A stretch of DNA of 64,000 nucleotides from Roseivivax isoporae LMG 25204 (GTDB taxonomy: Bacteria; Pseudomonadota; Alphaproteobacteria; Rhodobacterales; Rhodobacteraceae): positions 41,113 through 105,112 of the forward strand of contig NZ_JAME01000015.1 of assembly GCF_000521865.1 (NCBI RefSeq), read 5' to 3'. Made by a program: the position numbers and the translations under genes. The number at the start of each line of letters is the position of its first letter. Position 1 is the stretch's first letter. Below, one piece after another: positions 1-8,900 of the stretch. The notes beneath the pieces are model-generated. The model was not told the origin of the DNA, did no database searches, and was given only the letters and a program-made list of their open reading frames with translations.

Positions 1-1
1 C

Positions 2-319
2 GCGGCGTTTTCGCTGACCGGGATCGTGTTCCTGGGGCTCGGCACCGTGTTTCTGACGGCCGCGCTCTGGATGGTCCTCGCGGAACTCCGCGACCCGAAA
101 TTCGCGGCACAGGTGATCGGCGCGGGCTTCGTCGCGCTGGGCTTCCTGTTCCTCGGCATCGGCCGGATCATCGGCCGGCGACGGGTCGTGGTGGCGCCGG
201 TGACGACGGGGGCGGCCGTGGCGCTGCCCATCGCGCAGATCGTGGAGGGCTTCGTCCTCGGGATGAACGCCGGGCGGCGCACGCGCCGCGGACGCGGGTC
301 CGACCGGGACCGCGATTGA
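2..319 (+). CDS. Holin-like small membrane protein (5' end outside window)
   Basis: The reading frame is open to the left edge, so the gene is probably truncated by the window; a GTG at 26 is the first in-window start candidate but begins inside the first hydrophobic stretch. What is visible is two transmembrane segments (FLGLGTVFLTAALWMVLAEL and a second one around VALGFLFLGIG), then a linker and a basic, Arg-rich tail (RRTRRGRG). This layout resembles the putative actinobacteriophage-holin (phage_holin_3_6) membrane proteins found in many Rhodobacterales next to small DUF genes. It stops 66 bases before the permease gene on the same strand. No catalytic motif is visible, and the function is unknown. 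Confidence 0.55.
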   Translation, partial: AAFSLTGIVFLGLGTVFLTAALWMVLAELRDPKFAAQVIGAGFVALGFLFLGIGRIIGRRRVVVAPVTTGAAVALPIAQIVEGFVLGMNAGRRTRRGRGSDRDRD

Positions 320-385
320 AATCCGGCACTGCCGGGCTTCACAACCCGGCGGGGGCCGGGTCTCTAGAAACGGGGGCATTCCACG

Positions 386-1456
386 ATGGCGACATCGTCT
401 GCGGGGTTACGCACCCCGCTTATCATCATCGCGACCGTCCTGTGCGGCGCGGTGCTCTGGATCGCACGCGACGTCGCGGCGCCCATCACCCTTGCGATCG
501 TGATCGGGGTGATCGCGGCGCCACTGCTCGACCTTTTCAAGCGGATCCGCATCCCGGAATCGTACGGGGCGCTGGTGATCCTGCTTGCGACGCTATTGGG
601 CTTCGCGGCTCTGATCCTCGCACTCGAACCGCTGGTCTGGCGCATCGTCGACCAGATGCCCAGCATCCGGCTCGAGCTGCGGTCGCTCGTCTACGAGTTC
701 CAGGGCGTGATCCGTGGCCTCGACGACATGAACGAGCAGATGAAGGAGGCGCTGGGCGCCGCCAAGGAGGCCTCCGAGGAGGAGGCCGAGGGCGGGGCGC
801 AACTTCCGACCGTGACCGACGCGCTCTTCGTGGCGCCGATCATCATCGGGCAAATGCTGATCTTCGCGGGCACCTTCTACTTCTTCCTCGTCAACCGCAG
901 CCGCGTCTACACGGCGCTGGCCGGCCGGCTCGCCCAGAAGGGCGAGGGCGCGGTGCTGCAGGCACGGTTCCGCCGTGCGGAATACCTCGTCTCGCGCTAC
1001 TTCGCGACCATCTCGATCATCAACTTCGCGCTCGGCACCGCGCTCGCGGGCTATCTGGGCCTCATCGGCCTGCCGCTGCCGGTGGTCTGGGGCGTCGGCG
1101 CCGCGCTGATGAACTACGTGCTCTACGTCGGCCCGGCCTGCGTCGCCGCCGGACTGCTCTTGGCCGGCATCATCAACTTCGAGGGGCTGATGGTGGTCGC
1201 ACCCATGGCGGGCTATCTCTGCATCAACATGATCGAGGCGCAGTTCGTGACCCCTTCGCTCGTGGGCAAGCACGTGTCGATCAACCCGCTCGCGGTGTTC
1301 ATCGCGCTGGTCTTCGGGCTCTGGTTCTGGGGACCGATCGGCGGCATCGTGTCGATCCCGATCATGGTGATCGTGATGGCGCTGCTGGACGATCCGGCGA
1401 GCCGCGCGGCGGATGTCCCGCCGCCCACGCCCTCGCCGCGCTCGGCGCGCGCCTGA
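386..1456 (+). CDS. AI-2E family transporter (PerM/YdiK-type permease)
   Basis: A 356-residue polytopic inner-membrane protein. Two hydrophobic helices lie near residues 10-60, a soluble amphipathic stretch of about 80 residues follows (VWRIVDQMPSI to EEEAEGGAQ), and a C-terminal bundle of about five helices ends in GLWFWGPIGGIVSIPIMVIV, the usual end of the AI-2E/PerM family. Length fits the family (about 350). Members export small molecules or act as Na+/H+ antiporters in some bacteria; the substrate here cannot be read from sequence. The tail is Pro/Arg/Ala rich and probably cytoplasmic. It may form an operon with the upstream membrane protein. Confidence 0.85.
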   Translation: MATSSAGLRTPLIIIATVLCGAVLWIARDVAAPITLAIVIGVIAAPLLDLFKRIRIPESYGALVILLATLLGFAALILALEPLVWRIVDQMPSIRLELRSLVYEFQGVIRGLDDMNEQMKEALGAAKEASEEEAEGGAQLPTVTDALFVAPIIIGQMLIFAGTFYFFLVNRSRVYTALAGRLAQKGEGAVLQARFRRAEYLVSRYFATISIINFALGTALAGYLGLIGLPLPVVWGVGAALMNYVLYVGPACVAAGLLLAGIINFEGLMVVAPMAGYLCINMIEAQFVTPSLVGKHVSINPLAVFIALVFGLWFWGPIGGIVSIPIMVIVMALLDDPASRAADVPPPTPSPRSARA

Positions 1457-1594
1457 CCAGCGGGGTCCGTCATGTGCGGCAACTTTGCATGACACCGGCG
1501 GACCCCTTGCAAATGTGACCTTCCGCGGATTGTCGATCCCCCCCGACTGTGGCACAAGCCATCGAGGGAGCCCGGAACGGAAGAGCAACGGCAC

Positions 1595-2248
1595 ATGGCT
1601 GATCAAGCAACGCGCCGCCGGATGATGGTGGACACGCAGGTTCGCCCCGCGGACGTCACCAAGTTTCCGATCATCGCCGCCCTGTTGAAGATCCCGCGCG
1701 AGGCGTTCCTGCCCGCGGATCGCAGCGAGGCTGCCTATATCAGCGAGAACGTGCCGCTTGCCGAGGGTCGCGTGCTGCTCGAGCCGCGTACCTTCGCCAA
1801 GATGCTCGACGCCCTGGCGATCACGCAGGACATGCTCGTCCTCGACGTGGGCGCGGGCATGGGATATTCCTCGGCGGTCATTGCGGAACTGGCCGAGGCC
1901 GTCGTGGCGCTCGAGGAGGACGAGGACCTGGCCAAGGAGGCCGAGTCGCTGCTCGTGGAGCACCATGCCGACAACGCCATCCTGCACCGGGGGCCTCTTG
2001 CCGAGGGCGCGGCCGAGCACGGTCCCTACGACGCCATCATCATCGAGGGCGCGGTCGAGACGGTGCCGCCGGCGCTGATCGACCAGCTCAAGGACGAGGG
2101 GCGCATCGCGGTCCTCTTTCAGGAAGGACGCCTGGGCGTCGTGCGCATCGGGTACAAGCTCGACGGGCACGTGTCGTGGCGGTTCGTCTTCAACGCCGGG
2201 GCGCCAGTGATCCCGGGATTCGAAAAAGAGACATCATTCGCGCTCTGA
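1595..2248 (+). CDS. Protein-L-isoaspartate O-methyltransferase family protein
   Basis: A 217-residue SAM-dependent methyltransferase of the PIMT family. It has the N-terminal family signature MVDTQVRP (about residue 10), the SAM-binding glycine loop LDVGAGMGYSSA (near residue 85), the acidic end of strand beta-2 (ALEEDEDL) and the YDAIIIEGA stretch. PIMT proteins repair isoaspartyl residues in the cytosol, but alphaproteobacterial members of this short form often lack tested activity, so the substrate is open. The start is preceded by a GGAAGAG ribosome site. In many Rhodobacterales it sits directly upstream of the tolC gene, as here (62-base gap). Confidence 0.88.
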   Translation: MADQATRRRMMVDTQVRPADVTKFPIIAALLKIPREAFLPADRSEAAYISENVPLAEGRVLLEPRTFAKMLDALAITQDMLVLDVGAGMGYSSAVIAELAEAVVALEEDEDLAKEAESLLVEHHADNAILHRGPLAEGAAEHGPYDAIIIEGAVETVPPALIDQLKDEGRIAVLFQEGRLGVVRIGYKLDGHVSWRFVFNAGAPVIPGFEKETSFAL

Positions 2249-2309
2249 CCGGTCGCGGAGCCGGTCCGGGTCCGGACCGGGGACGGGCAGGGCGGCGCAA
2301 CACGGGGCA

Positions 2310-3728
2310 GTGAGCGAGATGGCAGCACGGCGGATCAGGACTTGGCTCGCGGCAGGCGCCGCGGCATTGGCGCTGGGCGCGCCGGCAATGGCGGACACGC
2401 TGGCCGACGCGATGGTGGGGGCCTACCGCACGAGCGGTCTTCTGGAGCAGAACCGCGCCGTTCTGCGCGCTGCGGACGAGGACGTGGCCCAGGCGATCGC
2501 CGAACTGCGGCCGGTGCTGAACTGGACCGCGGACATCACCCGCCAGTTCCAGACCTCGCGCAGCTCCCAGACCCTGAACACGGTGCAGGGCAGCGTCACG
2601 AATTCCGGCTCCATCGGGCTGTCCGCCCAGTGGCTGCTGTTCGATTTCGGCCGCACCCGGCTCGGGATCGACGTGGCCAAGGAATCCGTCCTGGCGGCCC
2701 GGCACGGGCTGGTCTCGGTCGAGCAGCAGGTCCTGCTGCGCGCGGTCCAGGCCTTCTGGGAGGTGCGCCGCGCCCAGCAGACCGTCGATCTGCGCCAGAA
2801 CAACCTGCGCCTGATCGAGCAGGAGCTGCAGGCCGCGCGCGACCGCTTCGAGGTCGGCGAGGTGACCCGCACCGACGTGGCGCTCGCCGAGGCGCGGCTT
2901 GCCGAAACGCGAAGCCAGCTCGCCATCGCGCAGGGCAACCTCGTCATCGCGATCGAGGAATACCTGGGCGCGGTCGGCCGCCGGCCAGGCGACCTCGTGG
3001 TGCCGCGAACCGTCCCGTCGGTGCCCGCCACGGTCGACCAGGCGACGCAGACCGCGCTGCGCCTGCACCCCGACATCATCGCCCAGCAGCACGCCGTGAC
3101 GGTGGCAGAACTGTCCATCAAGATCGCCGAGGCGGCGATGAAACCCACCGTGAGCCTCGGCGGCACGCTGGGCTACACCCGGAACCTCGACGATTCCGAC
3201 GTGTTCAGCCGCTCGGGCTCGGTCGGCATCGAGGCCTCGGGCCCGATCTACCAGGGCGGCGCCCTGTCCTCGCTCGTGCGCCAGTCGATGGCACGCCGCG
3301 ACCAGGAACGCGCGGTCCTGCTGACGACGACGCGCCAGGTGCGCCAGAACGTCGCCAACGCCTATGTGCAGCTGCAGGTCGCGCGCTCGTCGATCTCGTC
3401 CGGCAACAACCAGGTCAGCGCCGCGCAGGTCGCCTTCGATGGCGTGCGCGAGGAGGCGACGCTCGGCGCGCGCACCACGCTCGACGTGCTCGACGCGGAG
3501 CAGGACCTGCTCGACGCCCGGACCCTGCTGATCTCGGCGCAGGTCGACGAGTACATCGCCGCCTACACCGTCATCGCGTCCATGGGGCTGCTGACGGTCG
3601 AACAGCTGGATCTGCCGGTGCAGCGCTATGACCCTTCGGTCTACTACAACCTCGTGAAGGACGCGCCGACCCTGTCCTCGCAGGGCGAGGATCTCGATCG
3701 TGTCCTGCGGGCCTTGGGAAAACAGTAG
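2310..3728 (+). CDS. tolC: TolC family outer-membrane efflux channel
   Basis: A 472-residue TolC-type channel. The signal peptide ends at APAMA (about residue 28). Two OEP repeats follow, each with long coiled-coil helices and paired beta strands (VGEVTRTDVALAEARLAETR and the matching ATLGARTTLDVLDAEQDLLD in the second half). Such trimers span the outer membrane and periplasm and serve type I secretion and RND efflux pumps. The GTG at 2310 or the ATG at 2319 could be the start; the difference is three residues. This is the housekeeping copy: a second, different TolC-like gene at 51193 belongs to the dedicated secretion operon. Confidence 0.92.
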   Translation: MSEMAARRIRTWLAAGAAALALGAPAMADTLADAMVGAYRTSGLLEQNRAVLRAADEDVAQAIAELRPVLNWTADITRQFQTSRSSQTLNTVQGSVTNSGSIGLSAQWLLFDFGRTRLGIDVAKESVLAARHGLVSVEQQVLLRAVQAFWEVRRAQQTVDLRQNNLRLIEQELQAARDRFEVGEVTRTDVALAEARLAETRSQLAIAQGNLVIAIEEYLGAVGRRPGDLVVPRTVPSVPATVDQATQTALRLHPDIIAQQHAVTVAELSIKIAEAAMKPTVSLGGTLGYTRNLDDSDVFSRSGSVGIEASGPIYQGGALSSLVRQSMARRDQERAVLLTTTRQVRQNVANAYVQLQVARSSISSGNNQVSAAQVAFDGVREEATLGARTTLDVLDAEQDLLDARTLLISAQVDEYIAAYTVIASMGLLTVEQLDLPVQRYDPSVYYNLVKDAPTLSSQGEDLDRVLRALGKQ

Positions 3729-3800
3729 AATCCTCACCATCTGTTGTGCGGAATTCCGCCGCGGTCTACACTCGACGCCAGAGGTGAGAGTGGTGCGGCA

Positions 3801-4697
3801 ATGACAAATCACGTGAAAAACGTGGACATCGAGGATGTGCTGTCGTCGATCCGCCGTCTTGTGGCGGAAGACGGCGGTCTCGGGCTCGACCGTCCGCGCG
3901 CGGAGCCACGCGCAGACGCGCGGCCCGAAGCGCCAGAGGCGCTGATCCTGACACCGCAGCAGCGCGTGCCCGAGGACGAGCCGGACGCGACCGAGGACGC
4001 GCCGGCGACGCGCCGCGACACGAATGAGGGGTCCGATGCCGACGGGTCGCGCGAGGCCATCGTGTCCGGGCTCGGCGGCATGGTGCGCGAGGAGTTCGAG
4101 TTCCTGCTGAAGCGGCTCGAGGCCGACGAGGCCGCCACGACACGCGGAGCGCCCGGAGTCGCGGGCGCCGAGGCGCCGACGCCGCCAGCCCGCGATCTGC
4201 CCCGCCCGACGCTCGTGGACCTGCCCGACACCGCCGCGCCGGAGGATGAGGAGGAGGCCGATCCCGAACCCCTGCGCCTTCTGCGGCCGGCGCTGCGCGT
4301 CAGGGACGAATCCGCGCCAGACGACGTGCCCGAAGCCGAGGCGCCCCGAAGCGCCCGCCGGCTCGAGCAGAAGATCGCGGAGCTCGAGGCGATGATCGCC
4401 GAGACCGACGGCGACTGGGAACCCGAACCGCTCTCGCCGGTGGCCGAACCCCTGCGCCCCGCGGAGCCGCCGCGCCCCGCAGCCGCCGCCCCGCGCGAGG
4501 AGCCGAAGCCACAGCCGCAGGCACGGGCCGCGAACGACGACGCCCCCATGTTCGACGAGGACATGCTGCGCGAGATGGTCGCCGAGATCGTGCGGAGCGA
4601 GCTGCAGGGCGCGCTTGGCGAACGCATCACCCGCAATGTCAGGAAACTGGTCCGGCGGGAAATCCACCGCGCGCTGAACGGCCAGAGCTTCGACTGA
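3801..4697 (+). CDS. PopZ-like (DUF2497-type) polar organising protein candidate
   Basis: A 298-residue, very acidic and proline-rich protein. The N-terminus carries IEDVLSSIRRLVAEDG, which matches the short N-terminal helix of PopZ/DUF2497 proteins (typically EEILASIRRIISED). A long disordered Asp/Glu/Ala/Pro middle follows, then a C-terminal helical block (DMLREMVAEIVRSEL, VRKLVRREIHRAL) like the PopZ oligomerisation region. PopZ forms polar condensates that anchor the chromosome. Similarity is in layout and short motifs, so equivalence is inferred. The start at 3801 is chosen because homology begins there; an upstream in-frame ATG at 3744 adds only 19 unconserved residues. Confidence 0.7.
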   Translation: MTNHVKNVDIEDVLSSIRRLVAEDGGLGLDRPRAEPRADARPEAPEALILTPQQRVPEDEPDATEDAPATRRDTNEGSDADGSREAIVSGLGGMVREEFEFLLKRLEADEAATTRGAPGVAGAEAPTPPARDLPRPTLVDLPDTAAPEDEEEADPEPLRLLRPALRVRDESAPDDVPEAEAPRSARRLEQKIAELEAMIAETDGDWEPEPLSPVAEPLRPAEPPRPAAAAPREEPKPQPQARAANDDAPMFDEDMLREMVAEIVRSELQGALGERITRNVRKLVRREIHRALNGQSFD

Positions 4698-4761
4698 CGG
4701 GGCCGCTTCGTGCTTCGTGCATCGCGGCAGGCAGGGCGCGCAAGTGCGCGATCTCCCATAA

Positions 4762-4800
4762 GAAAAGAGCGCGCCCCTCGGGGCGCGCTCTTTTCCCTCC
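4762..4800. terminator. Bidirectional intrinsic terminator
   Basis: Perfect 16-base complementary arms (4762-4777 and 4780-4795, core GAGCGCGCCCC / GGGGCGCGCTC) are flanked by AAAA on the left and TTTT on the right. The hairpin can therefore end transcription from the PopZ-like gene (+) and from the converging DUF6280 gene (-). Confidence 0.9.
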
Positions 4801-4827
4801 GGCAGTGCCGGACATGATCGCTTGTCG

Positions 4828-5157
4828 TCAGGCGGCCTCGGCGGCCTCGGCCAGCAGCGCGGCATTGCGGCGCTCGCTCTCCTCGCGCGACAGCGCGACG
4901 GAGGTGCGGACACCCTTGGCCACGAATTCCATCAGGCCGGACACGACCCGCTCGTTGGGGTCGATCCCGGCGCAGGACAGCACTTCCCGGCCGTCCCGCG
5001 AACGGGCCCAGCGGGCGATCTGCTCGGGGCCGTTGCCGTACTTCTTGTCGTCGGCAATGGCATCGTCCAGAGCGGCGAGAACAACGGCAGCGAACAGTTT
5101 GCGGGCACGATTGCCCTGTTCGGCGTTGAACGCCGTTCCATCCACGAAATCTCGCAT
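4828..5157 (-). CDS. DUF6280 family protein
   Basis: A 109-residue protein starting MRDFVDGTAFNAEQGNRARK and ending in an Ala/Glu-rich helix (RRNAALLAEAAEAA). It is almost invariant across Rhodobacterales and known there only as DUF6280; no biochemical role is established to my knowledge. It is helical, has no signal peptide or membrane segment, and contains one Cys (VLSCAGIDPNERV). The start at 5157 is supported by an AAGGACGAAAG ribosome site; the longer open frame upstream is not conserved. It is divergent from efp, sharing a control region of about 217 bases, and ends at a bidirectional terminator. Confidence 0.8.
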   Translation of the reverse strand: MRDFVDGTAFNAEQGNRARKLFAAVVLAALDDAIADDKKYGNGPEQIARWARSRDGREVLSCAGIDPNERVVSGLMEFVAKGVRTSVALSREESERRNAALLAEAAEAA

Positions 5158-5374
5158 CTTTCGTCCTTGTTTTATTGGTCTTGTAATTCCGGGCGTGAGG
5201 GGCGTTATGAAGTATTCGGTTCGATTCGAACACCCCGAACTTGCATGTCTCCGTTGCACCAGGTGCATGGCTCGGGTTCCGGTAACCACGAGATATGGTG
5301 ATCTTGCAGGGTCGTCAGAGCCAAGATATAGGAGCGGGCGAATTCCGGTCAACCTATCGCCAGAGTGAAGCCAC

Positions 5375-5938
5375 ATGCCCAAGATCAACGGTAACGAGAT
5401 CCGTCCCGGAAACGTCCTTGAACATGACGGCGGCCTCTGGGCCGCGGTGAAGGTCGATCACGTCAAGCCCGGCAAGGGCGGCGCGTTCGCCCAGGTCGAG
5501 ATGCGCAACCTGCGCACCGGCACCAAGCTGAACGAACGCTTCCGGTCGGCCGACAAGGTCGAGCGCGTCCGGCTCGAGCAGCGCGACATGCAGTTCCTCT
5601 TCGAGACCGACGGGATGCTGACCTTCATGGACGCCGAGACCTTCGACCAGGTCGAGCTTCCGGCGGACATCCTCGGCGAACGGCGCCCGTTCCTGCAGGA
5701 CGGCATGACCATCGTCGTGGAATTCCACGACAGCGAGGCGCTGAACGCGACGCTGCCGCAGAAGGTGACCTGCACCATCACCGAGACCGAGCCGGTGGTG
5801 AAGGGCCAGACCGCGGCGAACTCGTTCAAGCCCGCGGTGCTGGACAACGGCGTGCGCATCCTCGTGCCGCCCTTCGTCGGCCAGGACGAGCGCATCATCG
5901 TCAACACCGAGACGATGGAATATTCCGAACGCGCCTGA
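5375..5938 (+). CDS. efp: Translation elongation factor P
   Basis: A 187-residue EF-P, full length. The KOW-like N-domain carries the tip lysine in VKPGKGGAF (Lys34), the site that is modified in many bacteria. Two OB-fold domains follow, ending in the family signature [11 protein letters not shown] enters the ribosomal E site and relieves stalling at polyproline. It is the end gene before a convergent neighbour: the WD40 ATPase gene on the other strand stops 9 bases later. No obvious modification enzyme gene (epmA/earP) is in the window. Confidence 0.97.
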   Translation: MPKINGNEIRPGNVLEHDGGLWAAVKVDHVKPGKGGAFAQVEMRNLRTGTKLNERFRSADKVERVRLEQRDMQFLFETDGMLTFMDAETFDQVELPADILGERRPFLQDGMTIVVEFHDSEALNATLPQKVTCTITETEPVVKGQTAANSFKPAVLDNGVRILVPPFVGQDERIIVNTETMEYSERA

Positions 5939-5947
5939 TCGCGGGCG

Positions 5948-8900
5948 TCAGGGGGGCGCAGCCCCCAGCACCGCGTCGAGCGTCCCCCGCGCGTGATCGA
6001 GCAGCGCGCGCGAGTCGTCGAAGAACGGCTGCACGATGATGTCGCCGGTATTGTTGCCGGTGGCGATCCGCACGCCCGCGGCGGACGGCTTCACGTCGAG
6101 CGCGTTCAGGCTCTGCTCGAACCCCGCGTATTCGAGGAAGGGCTCGCCTGTCGCGGCATCCCAGACGATCATGCGCTCGTCGGCCGATACGGTGACCGCG
6201 TGTCGGCCCGAGGGCGCGAAATGGATCGCGTCGACCGCCGACCGGTGCCCTTGCTGCACGGCGGAGCCTGTCAGGCGCACGACCGCGCCGGTCGCCGGCG
6301 TCCAGAGGCTGCCGGTCCAGTCGGCGGAGGCCGCGGCGACCATGCTGCCATCCGCCGAGATGTCGAGCGCGGTGATGTTGCCCACGTGGCGGTCCATGAG
6401 GCGCGGCGCGTCGTCGGGCGCCGCCACGTCGTGCAGCCGGACGGTGCAGTCGTCGCCGCCTGCCGCCAAGAGCCTGCCGTCGTCGGAAAGGGCGAGCGCC
6501 GTAGGGCTCGCCCGCGCGCGGCAGGCATCGGGGGCCGGCGCGTCGGCGGCGAAGCCGATATAGGCGATATGGGCGCCGGGCGCCGTTCCGCAGAGCGCCG
6601 CGTCTACCGCGCAGACGAGAAAGCCGCGCACGTCGGGGGCCAGCACCTCGACCGCGTAGCGCGCGCCGTCCGCGGCCACCGCGATCAGGCGGCGGCTGAG
6701 GTTCCCCGCAGCCCCGTCGAGCGTGATGACGCGCCCGTGCCAGGCGCCGTCCTCGCCGCGCTCCCAGGCGTGGACCTCGGGGCCGCGCATCGCCGCGAGC
6801 AGGATGTCGCGGCCTTCGGGGGCGGCAAGCGCGCTCGGCGGCCCGGCCTGCGCGGTGGCCTCCGCCGGCGCGCCGGTCAGGACGAGACGGCCACCCTCGT
6901 CGGGCGGGGCTCCCTTGCTGACCCCTGGCGCGGGCGCCAGCACGGCGAGCGGCCCGCCGCGCGATTTCAGCCAGATGGTCCGCCGGTCGGTCGCCGCGAC
7001 CCAGCCCGCGTCCCGGCCAAGCGCGACCGAGGACAGGATCCCCGGCGTCTCGCGTCCGAGCCAGGTCTGCGCGGCGAGCCCGTAATCGGACAGCCGCGAT
7101 GTGAACGGCGACCAGAGCCGCGCGGTGTGGTCGAGCGAGCCCGTCAGGATCTCGCTGCCGCCCGGCGCGAAGGCCACGGTGCGCAGGGTCTGCTCGTGCC
7201 CCCGCAGAGTCCGGAGCGGGCGCCAGCGGTCGGTGCGATAGACCTGCACCGTACCGTCCCACGTGGCGGTCGCCACAAGCTTGCCGGTGTCGTCGTAGGC
7301 CACGTCCCAGAGATCGGATTCGTGCCAGAGCACGGCGGGCGACAAGTCCGGCTGCGGCATCTCGAGCCCCGGCCGCCACGGCGCGAGGGACCAGATGCGC
7401 AGCGTGTCGTCGTTGCCGCCAGAGACCAGCGTGGTGGCGTCAGGCGAAAAGGCCAGGGCCTTGACCGGCGCGTCGTGCGCGCCGCTGCGGCAGGCGGCGG
7501 CGTCGGTGCGCGTGGCGAAGACGCAGACCCGACCGTCACCGAGGCCCACCGCCCCGCGCGCGCCGTCCGCGTCGAGCGCCACGGACCATGCCGCGAGCCC
7601 GTTGTCCGACAGCACCTCCTGCCCGTCGCTGGGCCGCGCGCGGTCGGCGGGGTCGTTCGACAGGAGCGCGCGGGTCGTCAGGATGCGGTGCGCGCCCCAC
7701 GCACCGTCCGGCCCGCGCTGCCAGAGATGCACGTGCCCGGTGAGCGAGGAGGCGGCCAGCGTCGCGCCGTCGCGCGAGAACGCGATCTTGCCGATCGTGT
7801 CCCGCGCACCGAAACGCGCGCGGCCGGGATAGAGTTCGCCGAGACGCGGCGCGGCCCCGCCGGACAGCCCCTCGGCGAGGAGGAGCGCGCCGCGCTCGGT
7901 GCCCACGGCGACGGTGCCGTCCGGTCCGACCGCCATCGCGCGGGCGTTCCGCGCCGCGCTGTCGGTCTGGACCTCGGCCAACTGCACGGTGCGGGGCGCG
8001 CCCGCCTGCGCGCGCGTGTCCCAGATCGTGAGCGTGAGGTCGCGCGCCAGCACCGCGACCTCGGTGCCGCCGGGCAGGAAGTCCGCGGCGTAGACCTGCC
8101 GCGCCGCGCCGGGGCCGAGGTCGAGGCGGCGCAGCTCGTGGGTGAAGTTCAGCGCGCGCACGGTGGTCGCGCGGGCGAGCGGTTCCCGCGGCACGGCCTC
8201 GGCGAGGACCTGCGCCAGGACCTCGGTCGCGTCCCGCGCCACGGCCACCGGGGCGGCCGCGCGCGGGGAGGGGTTGAGCGACGCCAGCCGCTCGGCGATC
8301 TCCTGCCGCGCCTGCGCCTTGGCGCGGTCGCGCTCGGCCTCGGCGCTGGCGATGCGCTTGTTCGTCTGCAGGGTCACCGTCAGTGCGACGAGCCCCACCA
8401 TGACCAGCGCGACAGTCGCGAGGCCGACGCGCTTGTAGGTCAGGAAGCGGCGCGAATCCGCGACGAAGCGTTCGATCCGGGCAAAGGTGCCGCCGGTCGC
8501 CGCCGCGCCCGCGGCGCCGCGGTCGAGGTAGCGCGCGGCCCAGGCCGCGTTCGGGCGCCGCGTCTTCCACCACCGCGAATAACGGTCGAGGGTCGGCCCG
8601 CTCAGGAGCCCGCTGCCGAGAAGTTTTTCCAGCGGGCCGCCGCGCAGGTTCTCCTCGCGCTCGAGCGCCCGCTTTGCGAGAAAGCGGATGTCCTCGGCAG
8701 CGCGCTCCTCCTCGGGCAGCCATTTCTCCTGCAGGCTGCGCCAGAGCCGCAGCACGCATTCGTGGCTCACGTCCACCGTGTCGCCCGCGTCGATGCCATC
8801 ATGTTCGCCGACGATGCGCAGGTAGCCTTCGGACCCTTCGCGGAACACCTCGATCACCCGGACGAGGTCCTCGAAACCGCAGTCGAGCACCGCCTGCGCC

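Noticed and set aside
2190..4913. 907-codon minus-strand frame opposite tolC and the PopZ-like gene
   Set aside because: Crosses two genes and a terminator and shows only shadow composition.
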